Part shown: one piece after another, positions 1-10,122 of the stretch | How positions within the stretch are numbered: position 1 is the first letter of the stretch | Layout: each line of letters begins with the position of its first letter | Origin: Paramoeba atlantica | Taxonomy: Eukaryota > Discosea | Reading direction: 5' to 3' | NCBI GenBank assembly: GCA_977017575.1 | Contig: CDRNVI010000016.1 | Span: forward strand, 186,001-250,000 | Length of the DNA: 64,000 bases | The notes under the pieces: generated by a model | The model's input: only the letters and a program-made list of their open reading frames with translations | What the model was told of the DNA's origin: nothing | Databases searched by the model: none | Program-made: the position numbers and the translations under genes

Positions 1-284
1 TGGTGGGTTGCGGGTGCTGAGATTTCAGCAAAGTTTCACAAGGCGTCACATCTTCATTGTGTTGCCCATGGCACTTCTCTAACACCGCCTTTGGCATGCC
101 CAAGCCTGGACAAAGTTACGGTTTTAGTTTTTTTCTATTTCAATTTTTATAAAGTTACGGCTTTAGTTTCTAATCCATCTCGTAGCCTTAAAACGCTAAA
201 CAATTTGGGTCAAATATTCGAACTGTCTATTAGTGTCGAAGCTTTATATTTCCGAGCATTAGACAAATATATTCGCTTTATTCT

Positions 285-692
285 TTGACACCGAGAGCCT
301 GGAACTCTCTTGCAATGTTGTTCTATTTTATGTGCATGTTCGCTGTCTGGAACATTTCGCAAGACATAATCCATAGCAACATGTCGGCAAAAAACATTTC
401 CGCTGCGACATGTACGTTGCGCAATGAGCCTAGACTTTGGCAACACGACAAAGGTGAATTTCGTCGATCGCGCGGTAAAAGTAACTCATGGGAGGAGATA
501 AACGAAGAAGGACAGATAACTTCACGATTCACGCAACAACAGTTATCGGGTCGTCAGGTCATTCTTCGAAATAATGAAAGAGACATTACTCTTGTATTGA
601 CAGAGGAAATGGCAGGAATCCGTGGAAAAGGGCAAGAACAATTCCAACAGCTTTATGCTGGTTCTTGGGTGAAGATTGCAGATTGCACTTAG
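285..692 (+). CDS. small unknown protein with N-terminal hydrophobic segment
   Basis: An open frame of up to 135 codons. The first in-frame ATG is at 285 and a second at 315 starts directly at a hydrophobic stretch (MLFYFMCMFAVWNIS) that could be a signal peptide or membrane anchor. The rest is hydrophilic, with a mixed-charge C-terminal half (residues 60-130), and I recognise no family. It has the same orientation as the rest of the gene array and sits about 310 bp upstream of the DDX52 gene. It could be a genuine secreted or membrane protein or a chance frame; the non-repetitive composition and orientation favour a gene, but weakly. Confidence 0.4.
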   Translation: MTPRAWNSLAMLFYFMCMFAVWNISQDIIHSNMSAKNISAATCTLRNEPRLWQHDKGEFRRSRGKSNSWEEINEEGQITSRFTQQQLSGRQVILRNNERDITLVLTEEMAGIRGKGQEQFQQLYAGSWVKIADCT

Positions 693-1005
693 TACGAATG
701 CGAATCGAGTGACATCACAAATTCAGGCATTCTGACAGTTCGTAACACTGGCAGCCTGCAGTACCCGATTTATTGACGCAGAAAATTGTTTATACTGAAA
801 GATGATCTGGAACGTACATCATATACACGTAACACATGCATCATGTACATGAGTAAAGTATGCTAATAAGAAATAACGCATAATCAAGTTTTAGCGATAC
901 TCGTTGTAGACTTTCAAGAATTATTAGTATTCCTAAAACCAAATTACACACATGTGTAGATTCGTGATCTATTGTATACCTAGTGTATTATTCAAGTAAT
1001 TTCAA
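693..1005. other. intergenic spacer, no gene seen
   Basis: AT-rich spacer with several acatgta/tgtaca-type palindromic words (around 830-850 and 945-960). No RNA gene or conserved ORF is visible. Confidence 0.6.
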
Positions 1006-2661
1006 ATGTGTTCTGCTCACAACGTGCAAAACCTTGATTTTTTTCATGAGATTGACGAACCGAATGAGGCATTCGGTGCGAAAGAAGTGAACGCTACTAG
1101 TAATACCATAAGTACTCCAGCAGTTCAATCTGAAAATGCATCCGCATTACCAGAACACAGAAGTGCTGATGAGATCAGAAAGTCGATGCACATTCGAATT
1201 CATCTACTTTCAAAGATCGACACATCAAAAGAGAGGAAGCGAAAACACCTACCAAGGCAAAACAAGCAAACATTAAAAAATGTGCCACTGTGCTCCAATT
1301 TTAAGACTCTGAAGCATTCTTTTTCTAAAGGTGTCTTACATACTTTGGAAGAGAAGCAGTTTTCGTCATGCACTCCTGTCCAATCCCAGTGTTTGCCACT
1401 TCTTCTGCAGCCTTACCTTACTTTAAACAACGGAAAAGGAGAAAAGGTGCAGAGTGCTGACGCCGCACAGGCACATACTGGTAATATTTCGACGTCACTG
1501 CCCAAAACTTACGCATCACCTCCTTGTGTCCTGGTGTGTGCCCCTACGGGTTCAGGAAAGACAATTGCCTACCTGTTGCCCCTCATAACCGATCTGGAGC
1601 GCAGGTGGCCATACGGGAAAAGACGAATAAAACGAAAAGGTAGTTCTGAATCTGTCCCACAAACTACCGAAAGAAAGGACCATTCGCGAAGAGAAATTGG
1701 CCTTCGCTCCTTTGTTTTGGTACCCACACGCGAGCTTGCGATTCAAGTCGAGACAGAACTCTTATCTTTCTCAAATCGCTCTTCACTTCGCATTATGCAG
1801 TGCGAAATGAACAAAACTCAAATAACACAGAGTGATGTAATCGTTTCCACACCCCACCGCATGCAATCCTTTCTAGATGAATGCGGTGGCACCGTACTTA
1901 GCGCTGTCCAGTTTTGCGTTGTGGATGAAGCGGACCGAGTGCTAGATAAGACCTCACCTAATCTATTAGAGCAATGCAGTGCTCTCCTTGAGACCCTTCC
2001 CACAGACCACTTGTCGCTCTCTATGTTCAGCGCAACACTTCCTCAGCACTTTGACGCAACCGTTCGGCGAATTATGCCACGAGACTTTTACCGTGTTGTT
2101 GTGGGGGCCCGTGTGGCTCCGACGGAGTTAGTCGACCAAAAGCTTATCTACGTCACCAATGAACAAGGCAAGGTAGATGCGATTCGACGTCTCTTGCTAA
2201 ACGGGTTTTCTCCTCCTATGCTCGTTTTTACTCGATCCATTGAACGATGCGAGAAAGTGTTCCGTGAAATTGGCTCAGAACGTTATCGAGTTGCTGTTCT
2301 TCATTCCTCTCTCCAAGGCGACGCTCGTTCACGCATAATGGAGCAAATACGTCTGGGTACCGTATGGATACTCATTACTACAGATCTGCTTGCGCGTGGA
2401 ATAGACATAAAGAACGTTGGGACCATCTTAAATTTTGATTTTCCTCCCTCACCGGAATGTTACGTTCATCGAGTCGGTCGAGCAGGACGAGCAGGGTGCC
2501 AGGGAAGTGCCATAACTCTTTTTACGGACGCAGACAAACCGATGGTCAGGGATATAGCGATGTTAATTCAAAATTCTGGGAGCAGCGTTGAGCCGTACTT
2601 GCTTGAAATGAAAAGGGCCGGCCGAGCAAGACGCAAGCTCTATCGACAATCTGGGTTCTAA
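1006..2661 (+). CDS. ROK1: DEAD-box RNA helicase, DDX52/Rok1 type
   Basis: 551 residues with the full set of DEAD-box motifs: TPVQ of the Q motif near 124, APTGSGKT (179-186), PTRELAIQ, STPHR, VDEAD (306-310), SAT near 342, TTDLLARGID and HRVGRAGRAG from 488. The stretch after motif V (NFDFPPSPECYVHRVG) and the C-terminal ITLFTDADKPMVRDIA are characteristic of the DDX52/Rok1 subfamily. In yeast, Rok1 acts in the nucleolus on early 18S rRNA processing in the small-subunit processome. The N-terminal 110 residues are basic and poorly conserved, as in the family. A low-complexity insertion (about 205-230) separates motifs I and Ia. Length and motifs indicate an intact gene. Subfamily assignment rests on motif wording from memory, not on a search. 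Confidence 0.88.
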   Translation: MCSAHNVQNLDFFHEIDEPNEAFGAKEVNATSNTISTPAVQSENASALPEHRSADEIRKSMHIRIHLLSKIDTSKERKRKHLPRQNKQTLKNVPLCSNFKTLKHSFSKGVLHTLEEKQFSSCTPVQSQCLPLLLQPYLTLNNGKGEKVQSADAAQAHTGNISTSLPKTYASPPCVLVCAPTGSGKTIAYLLPLITDLERRWPYGKRRIKRKGSSESVPQTTERKDHSRREIGLRSFVLVPTRELAIQVETELLSFSNRSSLRIMQCEMNKTQITQSDVIVSTPHRMQSFLDECGGTVLSAVQFCVVDEADRVLDKTSPNLLEQCSALLETLPTDHLSLSMFSATLPQHFDATVRRIMPRDFYRVVVGARVAPTELVDQKLIYVTNEQGKVDAIRRLLLNGFSPPMLVFTRSIERCEKVFREIGSERYRVAVLHSSLQGDARSRIMEQIRLGTVWILITTDLLARGIDIKNVGTILNFDFPPSPECYVHRVGRAGRAGCQGSAITLFTDADKPMVRDIAMLIQNSGSSVEPYLLEMKRAGRARRKLYRQSGF

Positions 2662-2859
2662 ATGAGTTCTGACTCATTTGTGCGGCGCTTAGTGCAATTG
2701 TGAAACTAAACTCTTGGAAACTAAATTCTTGGAAGCTAAATTCTATTTTAACTCTTTAATTTTTTTTCTTTGGAGTCATGACTTTTGGGACGTATACTTC
2801 CCATGTGATCGTCAACGACAGAACATGATGAGTTTTTTTGTTTGCACATTTAAAGATTC

Positions 2860-3993
2860 ATGCTTCGATTCGCGGCATGGGCTTTCCAAAAATGGAAGCC
2901 CCGGATGAACAAAGTGAAATCCACAAAGCGTAAAAAATCTGAAACGAGCGGTTCTGGATCCACACGACCGAAGAAAACGTGGGATGACACAAAGCTCATA
3001 CCGAAAGCATCCACTCCTCTTGCCTTGGCCAAGGTTTACCAAAGAGTTGTGGATCGACGAATCCTTGGTAAAAATGTTTTCAACGAAATCAGTATCCATC
3101 CAGAGATACCGGACAGTGTTCCTGTAGAGACCAGAGAGAATTTTCCACATTATTTGCGCTCCTCACGCACACGTCCCACACACTTTGTGTCACTTTCCAT
3201 AAAGAAACCCTCCGTTCTGAGCGGGATTGCTAGCGTGCAGAACGAAATTGTGAATACCCATAAATTTCTGCGTCACGCAATGATACCAGCGCCTCGACTG
3301 CATGTCTCATTAGCACTGCTAAGACTTGATACTCTAGAGCAGAAATCGGAGGCAGTGGTTACTGTGATGCGCGTTCTTGAGGAGCTCGGAGCATCGATGC
3401 AACCCATTACTCTACGATTTAGAGGTCTCGGTGTTTTCCGTAGGGGAGAGGTTCTGTTTGTTCGATTAACACCCGAACTCCATTTCAAACATTTACACAA
3501 CTTCCAGACTGCCCTACGACGACGTCTTGGTGGCCTTTCGTTAACTGGGTCAAACGGTTACGCCGAAGTATTGCCTAGTACAGTCCAACTAGTCGGAAAT
3601 CCGTATGATAACTGGACACCCCATCTTACCATTGCAAAAATGAAGCAGATTCGAATTGCAAGAATGCAAAAAGATACAGAGAAAACAGTAACACCAGATA
3701 TCGATACTTTGGTAGAGGAACACTCCGCTACCGACAAAGTTAATTCAATTCGGGAATACAATTATCATACGATTCCTTACCCGTCTTACAGCAAATTTGT
3801 GGCGAATTCTTTCGGAGAGGAAACTTTTCGAGAGGTAGAGCTGTGTGACATGCGTGGGTCGAGGAGTAATGATGGGGGGTATCTTGTCTCAGGCAAGGCA
3901 CCGCTTTCCTTTCCTCTGTCAAAGGCTGGTGTTTCGTCAAAACCACTACATGAAAGACTGCCTCAAGACCTGATTGATCGGTCCGAGGTATGA
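2860..3993 (+). CDS. 2H phosphoesterase (AKAP7/ASCC1-like)
   Basis: 377 residues. Two short catalytic motifs define the 2H phosphoesterase fold: H148-V-S150 in LHVSLALL and H255-L-T257 in WTPHLTIAKM, about 105 residues apart as in the AKAP7/ASCC1 branch. The block between them (ITLRFRGLGVFRRGEVLFVRL) is the usual central strand region. Such enzymes hydrolyse 2',3'-cyclic or 2'-5' phosphodiester bonds in RNA or nucleotides; which substrate applies here is not visible. The first ATG is at 2860 and a second at 2905 begins a strongly basic stretch (KVKSTKRKKSE) that could be a nuclear localisation signal. A C-terminal extension of about 110 residues has no recognised domain. Confidence 0.75.
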   Translation: MLRFAAWAFQKWKPRMNKVKSTKRKKSETSGSGSTRPKKTWDDTKLIPKASTPLALAKVYQRVVDRRILGKNVFNEISIHPEIPDSVPVETRENFPHYLRSSRTRPTHFVSLSIKKPSVLSGIASVQNEIVNTHKFLRHAMIPAPRLHVSLALLRLDTLEQKSEAVVTVMRVLEELGASMQPITLRFRGLGVFRRGEVLFVRLTPELHFKHLHNFQTALRRRLGGLSLTGSNGYAEVLPSTVQLVGNPYDNWTPHLTIAKMKQIRIARMQKDTEKTVTPDIDTLVEEHSATDKVNSIREYNYHTIPYPSYSKFVANSFGEETFREVELCDMRGSRSNDGGYLVSGKAPLSFPLSKAGVSSKPLHERLPQDLIDRSEV

Positions 3994-4406
3994 ACACAGT
4001 CAGCTCGGGCCACCTAGCACACGTGCCCTTATACATGTCTTATTGACATTTGTGAAAGCAAAAGCCATTGAACGGCTTCTGGATTATTCTACACATGTAG
4101 TAACGTATTTTACTAGCCTTTATTTTAAAGAGGGACGCGCTATGTGCTTACAGAAGGTCTACACCCGTGTAAATAGTACATGTTTCCAATTTCGTACAAT
4201 TCACATTAGTATTTTTATTCACATTTTATTTTTTTCGTGCCTTTTTCTGACCAATAATTTATTGGAATTAAAGATCAGTGCGCTACGTTTTCCAATATTT
4301 AGCAGTTCTTGCTACGCGATTCGTACGTACATGTATTTTCTGTAGGTAACATGGACCAATGATACATTTAGGCCCAAAGGTGCTGCTGGATACACTTTCA
4401 GACTAA
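3994..4406. other. intergenic spacer, no gene seen
   Basis: AT-rich spacer containing tacatgta-like words (around 4160-4180 and 4327-4335) and short T runs. An ORF across 3974-4345 has biased, low-complexity content and is not supported. The bases just before the next start read gatacactttcag then actaaatg, resembling a splice acceptor. Confidence 0.55.
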
Positions 4407-6254
4407 ATGTTGTTGCTGTTCCAAGCGTTTGCTTTGCTACACGTTCTCAACACAGATAGATCGAATGGGTCAAAGCCATTTCTGTCAACATCAGAGAACC
4501 TTTCGTTCCATTCGACAACAGAACATTTCGCCCCTCCACTACCTATGGATGTTATTGTACCCGAAAGCAGTGAACCGGACGCTTTTTCCTCAATACCTTT
4601 CGACGATTGGGACGATATTACCCAGCATCACAAGGACGGCGAAAAGAATGTATTTCGTAAACAATCCGGCCATACCCTTTCAGAGACGGTGAAAACTGAA
4701 CACGCCCCAGAAAGCAATGCAAAAAAAGATGATTTCCAAACTGTTCCGCACCGACATCTACATGTATTACCTTCACGACCAGAAATAAACCAAGAGACGA
4801 GCATCTCTCCTGATGCCTCTCACGGTGTGAGCAGTTTCATTGGTCGTGTTCGTGAGTTCTGGAGCCGTCGCTCAATGACAGAGGAAGATTTTCAGTTACG
4901 TCCATCATATCTTCCTAGAGCTCAAGTTGGAGACAAATGCTTCGTTACAGGTCCCAATTTTCGAGATGGTCGAGTATTGTTTTCGACGGATTGGACTAGG
5001 GGAGCTCATATGGATTTTCTTATTTTCCCTTTTACCAGGAACAAAATATATCTTGTGCCTCCAGAGGAGATCATGTCAGATTTAGAACACCGACCATCGC
5101 CCGAAGAAGGTATCAAAGAGGAGAGATATTACGCAATTGACGTAACGAGAGCAAAGCGTAATGAAATGGCTCATCGATTGCACCTATTTCGGACCGAAGC
5201 AGACTCGGAGCCCATTCTTTTTGGAGGGCACTTCCTTCTGATTACTCCAAAACAAATGTCTGGGGCGACTCAATATAGACCCGACGGCGAGCGTACTATT
5301 ATATTCAATCGAATTTTGTCTACCAAAGAAAATTCTGGAAGGCACCGTGGAAAAGTAATTTGGACGCGGCCTGAATTAACTCGAGCTCTGCGTGTATTAT
5401 CTAGCGGAAATGCAAATGAGACGACCAGAGTACTCCAGTACTCCACATTATGCCATCGTCCAGCGTTACAGCGAAGAAAGAAATGTAACGAATCTCGAGA
5501 GTCAGAGGACGTGTTACAATCTCGCAAAAGCAAGGAGGACGATGAGATTCTTCAGCGATGGGTCGCTTCCCCGCATGAAAACAGCAAATTTCGTTGCTTT
5601 TTGGAGCGCGTGCGAAAAGTCATCTCAGGATGGTTCAGATGCAGCCAAGATAGTGAGAAATATTCAGAAAGAGATAGACTTTTGAGCGACACACGAGGAC
5701 TTAATGATAGGCCTTCCAGGCTAAACCCGTTTATAGACTACACCTGGAACGCGGAAGAAGGGCCCATACATTTTCCCCCGGCGGCCGGTCCCTCGAAACC
5801 TCTTTATCCAGAGTACAAGCGAGAGATACAGCTTTGTTTTTCGGCGCAACAATCTTGCTTGTATAGCTCGGATGATGATCTCTATGTGAAAAGGCTGCAG
5901 CAGAGCTCCACTCACCACCCTGGCTTATTTGGGCGATTTCGGAGAAGGTGGACCCACACAATATCACCCGACGCTACCCAAAACGCGTACAATAAATGTC
6001 TTAAGCCTCCCGCATTTCTTCTCGGAGAGGGAAAGCTACACGTTGATTCAGAATGGCGATACGATTGGAAGGGCAACTGTAACAAATCAGAAATTGAAGA
6101 GAGAAGGAGACATACAGGTATGAAAAGTGATATCCGCGCCCCTATTGAAGGAATGTGTCAACCAAGCATTGGGGAGGCTCCAATGTATTACTTACTGCGC
6201 AGCGGACAACACGAGCGGTTGTATCCTGTCTATTGTCCCTGCAAGGTGCAGTAA
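4407..6254 (+). CDS. unknown protein with putative signal peptide
   Basis: 615 residues. The first 14 (MLLLFQAFALLHVL) form a short hydrophobic core that may be a signal peptide. No other membrane segment is evident. The best-structured part is about residues 170-320: a beta-rich stretch beginning GDKCFVTGPNFRDGRVLF and running to PFTRNKIYLVPPEEI and GGHFLLITPKQM, which could be a small barrel-like domain. The second half is rich in Arg, Ser, Glu and Cys and looks disordered. I recognise no family. Codon use and base composition match the neighbouring genes, so this looks like a native gene rather than a transferred one. Confidence 0.6.
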   Translation: MLLLFQAFALLHVLNTDRSNGSKPFLSTSENLSFHSTTEHFAPPLPMDVIVPESSEPDAFSSIPFDDWDDITQHHKDGEKNVFRKQSGHTLSETVKTEHAPESNAKKDDFQTVPHRHLHVLPSRPEINQETSISPDASHGVSSFIGRVREFWSRRSMTEEDFQLRPSYLPRAQVGDKCFVTGPNFRDGRVLFSTDWTRGAHMDFLIFPFTRNKIYLVPPEEIMSDLEHRPSPEEGIKEERYYAIDVTRAKRNEMAHRLHLFRTEADSEPILFGGHFLLITPKQMSGATQYRPDGERTIIFNRILSTKENSGRHRGKVIWTRPELTRALRVLSSGNANETTRVLQYSTLCHRPALQRRKKCNESRESEDVLQSRKSKEDDEILQRWVASPHENSKFRCFLERVRKVISGWFRCSQDSEKYSERDRLLSDTRGLNDRPSRLNPFIDYTWNAEEGPIHFPPAAGPSKPLYPEYKREIQLCFSAQQSCLYSSDDDLYVKRLQQSSTHHPGLFGRFRRRWTHTISPDATQNAYNKCLKPPAFLLGEGKLHVDSEWRYDWKGNCNKSEIEERRRHTGMKSDIRAPIEGMCQPSIGEAPMYYLLRSGQHERLYPVYCPCKVQ

Positions 6255-6460
6255 TTTTATTGCGCCGCGGTGATAAATCAACTTATGTCATAATACTTTA
6301 CTACCGTGAATACATACAACGACGAAATACAGTATCTGTACATAGAAGTGCGACACACTGTAATCGCAGTAGGCTAATGTAATTCAGTAAATCCAGTTTT
6401 TACATACATGTATTTCTAGAATACAATTTAACTTTAAGCCCATCTCGTAATACGTTTTGC

Positions 6461-8860
6461 ATGCGGATCCATTTCTGGTACGTTCTCGCTCTGCTTGTAA
6501 CGATTCTAACTCTTGCCACTGCATCCAGTGTTACGGCTGTCGATGACTCGGAAGACGGTTTCGCCGACCTTTTCGGAACGGGTGGAAACAAAAAGAAAAA
6601 GAAGAGATATGCTTTTGAAGATGTTCCTGATACCCCACCGATTCTTCACGAAGAGAAGAAAATGGAAAATCTTGGGGAGGAAGCTCCGCAAGTGAAAGTG
6701 GAAGAGGAACCCCAAGATGATAAACCAGCAGAAAAGAGCAAGCCTAATTCACCAAAGCCTTTGAAGAAATCAGAACCCCAGAAAAAAGAAGTTGAACCAA
6801 AACTGAATTCCGTGAAAACACGGAAACAATCGCCACCGAAGAAGAAAGAATGTCCAGTCTCGAAACCCGTAAGAGGAACTGTAGGCCCGAGAGCTTCTGT
6901 TCCAGCCCCTCAAGCGGAAGACTATGAAACCCAGATTGCCATGGTGATGTCCTTCGTGGAGGACTACCCTAGTGTTGAAGATGCCGTCGATGCTGTGGCA
7001 AAGAGCAACTTTCCTGACGACTATGCCAAACAAAAGGCGTTCGCAGACAAGTTCTATGCCTTGTCAGGAGCCAAACCCGATCCTGCTTCTGTGCCTGTCG
7101 TTGACCTCCCACCGTCCCCTATGCCCGAAGCTGAATTCATCCCTCTCCCCCCGGACGCGCCAGATACTTCTGTTAAAATTCCAGAAGAGATTACCGACCC
7201 GGAAGATCAGTGGAACATAAATGAGTGGAACAGCAAGGTGGACAGGGAGAGCTTGTACAACTCTGCCGCCCAGATTCTCCACAAGGAGGAGTCGGAACTC
7301 TGGAACATTGTCAGCCGTATTCGCTCCGCTGGACCTCTTCAAATTGGCCAAGTTTACGAGAATGAATGGCCAGGAGATGAACGTATGCAGCGCCTGGCAC
7401 GGGCGTGGTACAACATCGTCATGGCAAAGTTCCCTCATCACCAGGATTTACAAATCGGCGATTTCGGAGGACGCCGCCCCGCAGCTCGGGCGCCCGTCCG
7501 CGCTCGCTTCCAAAACCAACCTCCCGCACATGTACCTCCCCAACACCACGCCCCCCCCACCAACACGGAAAAAGAATTTGAAGACGCGATTGCACAAATT
7601 CACCTCATCAAAGAAACCGCCACCTCCGTCGATGAGGCCATTGACACCGTCGCCATGGCCTTCTTCCCCGAGGACTTTGCGAAACAGCAACGCCTCTCCC
7701 AGCTCTACTACACCTACGGCACCGCGACCCCTCCCCGGCATGCCGCTCCCCCCCCGCGCCCCCTGCAGCCCCTTGGCGGGTTCGCTGCCCCGTTCCCCGG
7801 CGTGATGTTGGGGGGGATGGGCGTCGCCCATGGGGCTATGGGTGCGGGAGGCCCCAACCCGCTCGCGGGGCTGTTGGGGCTCCACCCCGCGGTGCTTCCC
7901 ATGGGAGGGGTGGCCTCTCCTATGCCAGGGCCTCCGGGGTCTTCTTCTGCGTCTTCGTCAGATATTGAATCGAACTACGCGGAGAACTCGTTACTGGTGG
8001 AAGGGTCGAAACAGCTCGGTGTGCCGGTGGGGGTGCTGGAGGCTGCGGTGCTGCAAACGGAGGGGGAGGGTAGCGACTCTGAGGGTTTCTATGCGTTGTT
8101 GCGAGAGGGGTTTGGGGCCTCCAATGCGTTAGCGGTGGCGCCCGGGGAGGTGAGTGCGTGGTATGTGGTGAACGGGGCGAACGTGTACAGGGAGGCCGCG
8201 CGGTGGAGTTTTATTCGGGAGGCCGCGGATCATATTCGAGACACCCCGCGGAATGTGGATCGTGTGCTGCAGTGGATTGATGACTCGTGTAATGTGTTGG
8301 AGCCGGAGTCGCGGTTGCGGGAGATGGATAGTTTGCAAATTTTTGGCGGTGATACGGACAAGCAGAAGGCGTTGAATGAGTGGATCACGCTGCGGCAGAG
8401 CGAGCTGTTCCGTTCACGTATGTTCAAATCGGTGAGTACAGATTCGGATCTCCCGCTTGCGGATTCGCAGACACAACCCCCAAAACTTGAAAGTGAGGAA
8501 TGTCCGGAAGTCCAGCCAGGCGCAGTTTCTCCCACACCAGAAGTGTCAGAAGAGCAACCACCGAATGACTCAGATTTGGAGAAAATGGAAGACGTACCAA
8601 GTCAGGAAGAGGTGATTCCATCACGCACGTTAAGTGACTTCCTATCGGAGTGTTTTGGGAATCGTATACCTCCACGACTTGGAAATATGCATGCCATGCG
8701 AGTCGCAGGGCTCGTCGCTCGACATTACAAAGTTTCAGAGAAAGCTATACATCGTGCTGTTACTGCAGCTACAGATGAATTAATGAATGATTTTGAGAAG
8801 AGCAACCACGGAGAAGTGGTAACCATTGTACGCGAACTCAGAAACAGTATGAAAAAATGA
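6461..8860 (+). CDS. secreted or ER-targeted protein with two copies of a helical module
   Basis: 799 residues. A clear signal peptide (hydrophobic core WYVLALLVTILTLA, then TASSVTA) is followed by a Lys/Glu/Pro-rich linker. A module of about 50 residues occurs twice, near 155-204 and 373-422. Both share the pattern of a helix, then SVEDAVDAVA/SVDEAIDTVA, then FPDDYAKQK/FPEDFAKQQ, then an aromatic Y. Between them is a Trp-containing helical region. Residues about 330-640 are encoded by a GC-rich island whose + strand switches from C-rich to G-rich near 7800; part of that segment is Pro/Gly-rich. The C-terminal 80 residues (LSDFLSECFGNRIPP onward) look folded. It ends in KK without a KDEL signal. 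I recognise no family. Confidence 0.65.
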   Translation: MRIHFWYVLALLVTILTLATASSVTAVDDSEDGFADLFGTGGNKKKKKRYAFEDVPDTPPILHEEKKMENLGEEAPQVKVEEEPQDDKPAEKSKPNSPKPLKKSEPQKKEVEPKLNSVKTRKQSPPKKKECPVSKPVRGTVGPRASVPAPQAEDYETQIAMVMSFVEDYPSVEDAVDAVAKSNFPDDYAKQKAFADKFYALSGAKPDPASVPVVDLPPSPMPEAEFIPLPPDAPDTSVKIPEEITDPEDQWNINEWNSKVDRESLYNSAAQILHKEESELWNIVSRIRSAGPLQIGQVYENEWPGDERMQRLARAWYNIVMAKFPHHQDLQIGDFGGRRPAARAPVRARFQNQPPAHVPPQHHAPPTNTEKEFEDAIAQIHLIKETATSVDEAIDTVAMAFFPEDFAKQQRLSQLYYTYGTATPPRHAAPPPRPLQPLGGFAAPFPGVMLGGMGVAHGAMGAGGPNPLAGLLGLHPAVLPMGGVASPMPGPPGSSSASSSDIESNYAENSLLVEGSKQLGVPVGVLEAAVLQTEGEGSDSEGFYALLREGFGASNALAVAPGEVSAWYVVNGANVYREAARWSFIREAADHIRDTPRNVDRVLQWIDDSCNVLEPESRLREMDSLQIFGGDTDKQKALNEWITLRQSELFRSRMFKSVSTDSDLPLADSQTQPPKLESEECPEVQPGAVSPTPEVSEEQPPNDSDLEKMEDVPSQEEVIPSRTLSDFLSECFGNRIPPRLGNMHAMRVAGLVARHYKVSEKAIHRAVTAATDELMNDFEKSNHGEVVTIVRELRNSMKK
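7440..8400. other. GC-rich island with C-to-G strand switch (island 1)
   Basis: Inside the preceding gene the composition jumps from AT-leaning to strongly GC-rich. The left half is C-rich on the + strand (7741-7800: 33 C, 16 G) and the right half G-rich (8041-8100: 26 G, 10 C). The switch is near 7800. The reading frame stays open, so the shift is carried by synonymous sites and by Pro/Ala/Gly codons. Confidence 0.75.
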
Positions 8861-9262
8861 AATTATGTGACATGATATTTGCTTTTGGAAAGAATATTGA
8901 GAAATAAGAATGTGAGCTATTATACAAATGTGCTTTTGCTACAAGAACTGGAGAGGCTGCAGTCGTCTTCTTGGCATTTCGTTATCAAAATGTTTTATAC
9001 TCCTTTTTGTGTGATAAGCCAAGTAGAAAACTTTAGTTTGCTCTGTTAAACCGGAACATAGTTTCCTAAAAAGATTAAAAGAAGTGCTATTCAACACCAC
9101 GACCTATCTCATTCGTCTATGTGCGACTATTTAATGTCTATCCTCATACGCGATTTGATAAATGTAGTTTCATCAGTAAGCATGATGTATCACTTTAATA
9201 GCAAATGTTATGACTACGAGAAAATGCACTTTTTCTGTTTTCTCTGAGAAAGTACTGGAAGC
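8861..9262. other. intergenic spacer, no gene seen
   Basis: AT-rich, no ORF or RNA gene recognised. The last 40 bases hold a T/C-rich tract (actttttctgttttctctgag) ending in AG, shortly before the next ATG. Confidence 0.55.
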
Positions 9263-9490
9263 ATGTCATTCTATCAAAAATTGAAAATTCCTGATCGCTT
9301 CTCTCTTCTTCAAAAATTTGAGCTTCGTCGCTGCTTGGAAAATGTGTCACCACGTACCACTGCGTTCCTTTCTCAGGACTTCTTTCGTAACGTTCATTGG
9401 ACAGTCATTTTTGTATCAAGTACAGCGGTGTCATTTGCAACACTGCTGACGTTCCGACAGTATTTAGAATATATTCGCAAGAGAAAATGA
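9263..9490 (+). CDS. 75-residue single-span membrane protein
   Basis: A short frame in line with the gene array. A basic N-terminal half (KLKIPDRF, KFELRRCLEN) is followed by one membrane segment at about residues 47-65 (VIFVSSTAVSFATLLTF) and a basic tail (EYIRKRK). Size and layout resemble small mitochondrial inner-membrane or ER tail proteins, but I cannot name a family. It lies in a 1.2 kb interval with no other candidate gene, which makes a real gene more likely. A chance ORF remains possible. Confidence 0.45.
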   Translation: MSFYQKLKIPDRFSLLQKFELRRCLENVSPRTTAFLSQDFFRNVHWTVIFVSSTAVSFATLLTFRQYLEYIRKRK

Positions 9491-10122
9491 ATGGAAATAA
9501 GCGGAAATAACTTTTTTGTGCCAAGCGTCCGATGATACAACACAGTAGTCCGCACGGCATCCCATAGACAGCGCTCTTTCGCATGTACTCGAACTGAGGA
9601 GGGACTATACAATTAATCCTAATGTAATTAGGACACAGGGAGTACTCACTATTCGTATCAAGTTCCATCAAATTGACGCTTAAGGGAAAATCGTGGTCTA
9701 CACGATCGTTTCCTAACGTGGTATCCTAACTGTCCTCTTCCTGGTTCCGAAATGCTCTCCGAAATTATTGTACCTGCGTTGGTTTTACTGTTTCTACTAG
9801 AAGGAACTTTCTAGTTCCTCCAATATCTCGTATGCCTGCTTGTTATATCGTCTCTTTCCTGCGATGATCGAATGCTTCTGAATGATAGCTATGTCATAGC
9901 AAAGAAGGAGAATGATTTGTAAACAGTTCGACTATCAAACTGTTGGTAATGCAATGTATCAAGGATAGTGTAAAAGATCCGTTGTATACTTCCATTAAAC
10001 ATGCTTAAATTCTTAGATCTTCTAATGTCGAACACGTATTTTATGGCGAGTTGAACATTTTACACTTCGTAATCTCTTATACATCGCGGAAATTATCTGC
10101 ATAAGCAAAAGCCGTCAACAAA
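9491..10122. other. long intergenic spacer, no gene seen
   Basis: About 630 bp of AT-rich sequence. No coding frame on either strand with convincing composition; the minus-strand frames at 9394-9671 look like shadows. No tRNA or other structured RNA recognised. Confidence 0.5.

Noticed and set aside
3974-4345. 123-codon ORF after the 2H phosphoesterase gene
   Set aside because: Overlaps the end of the real gene in another frame and has spacer-like Phe/Ile/Leu-rich content.
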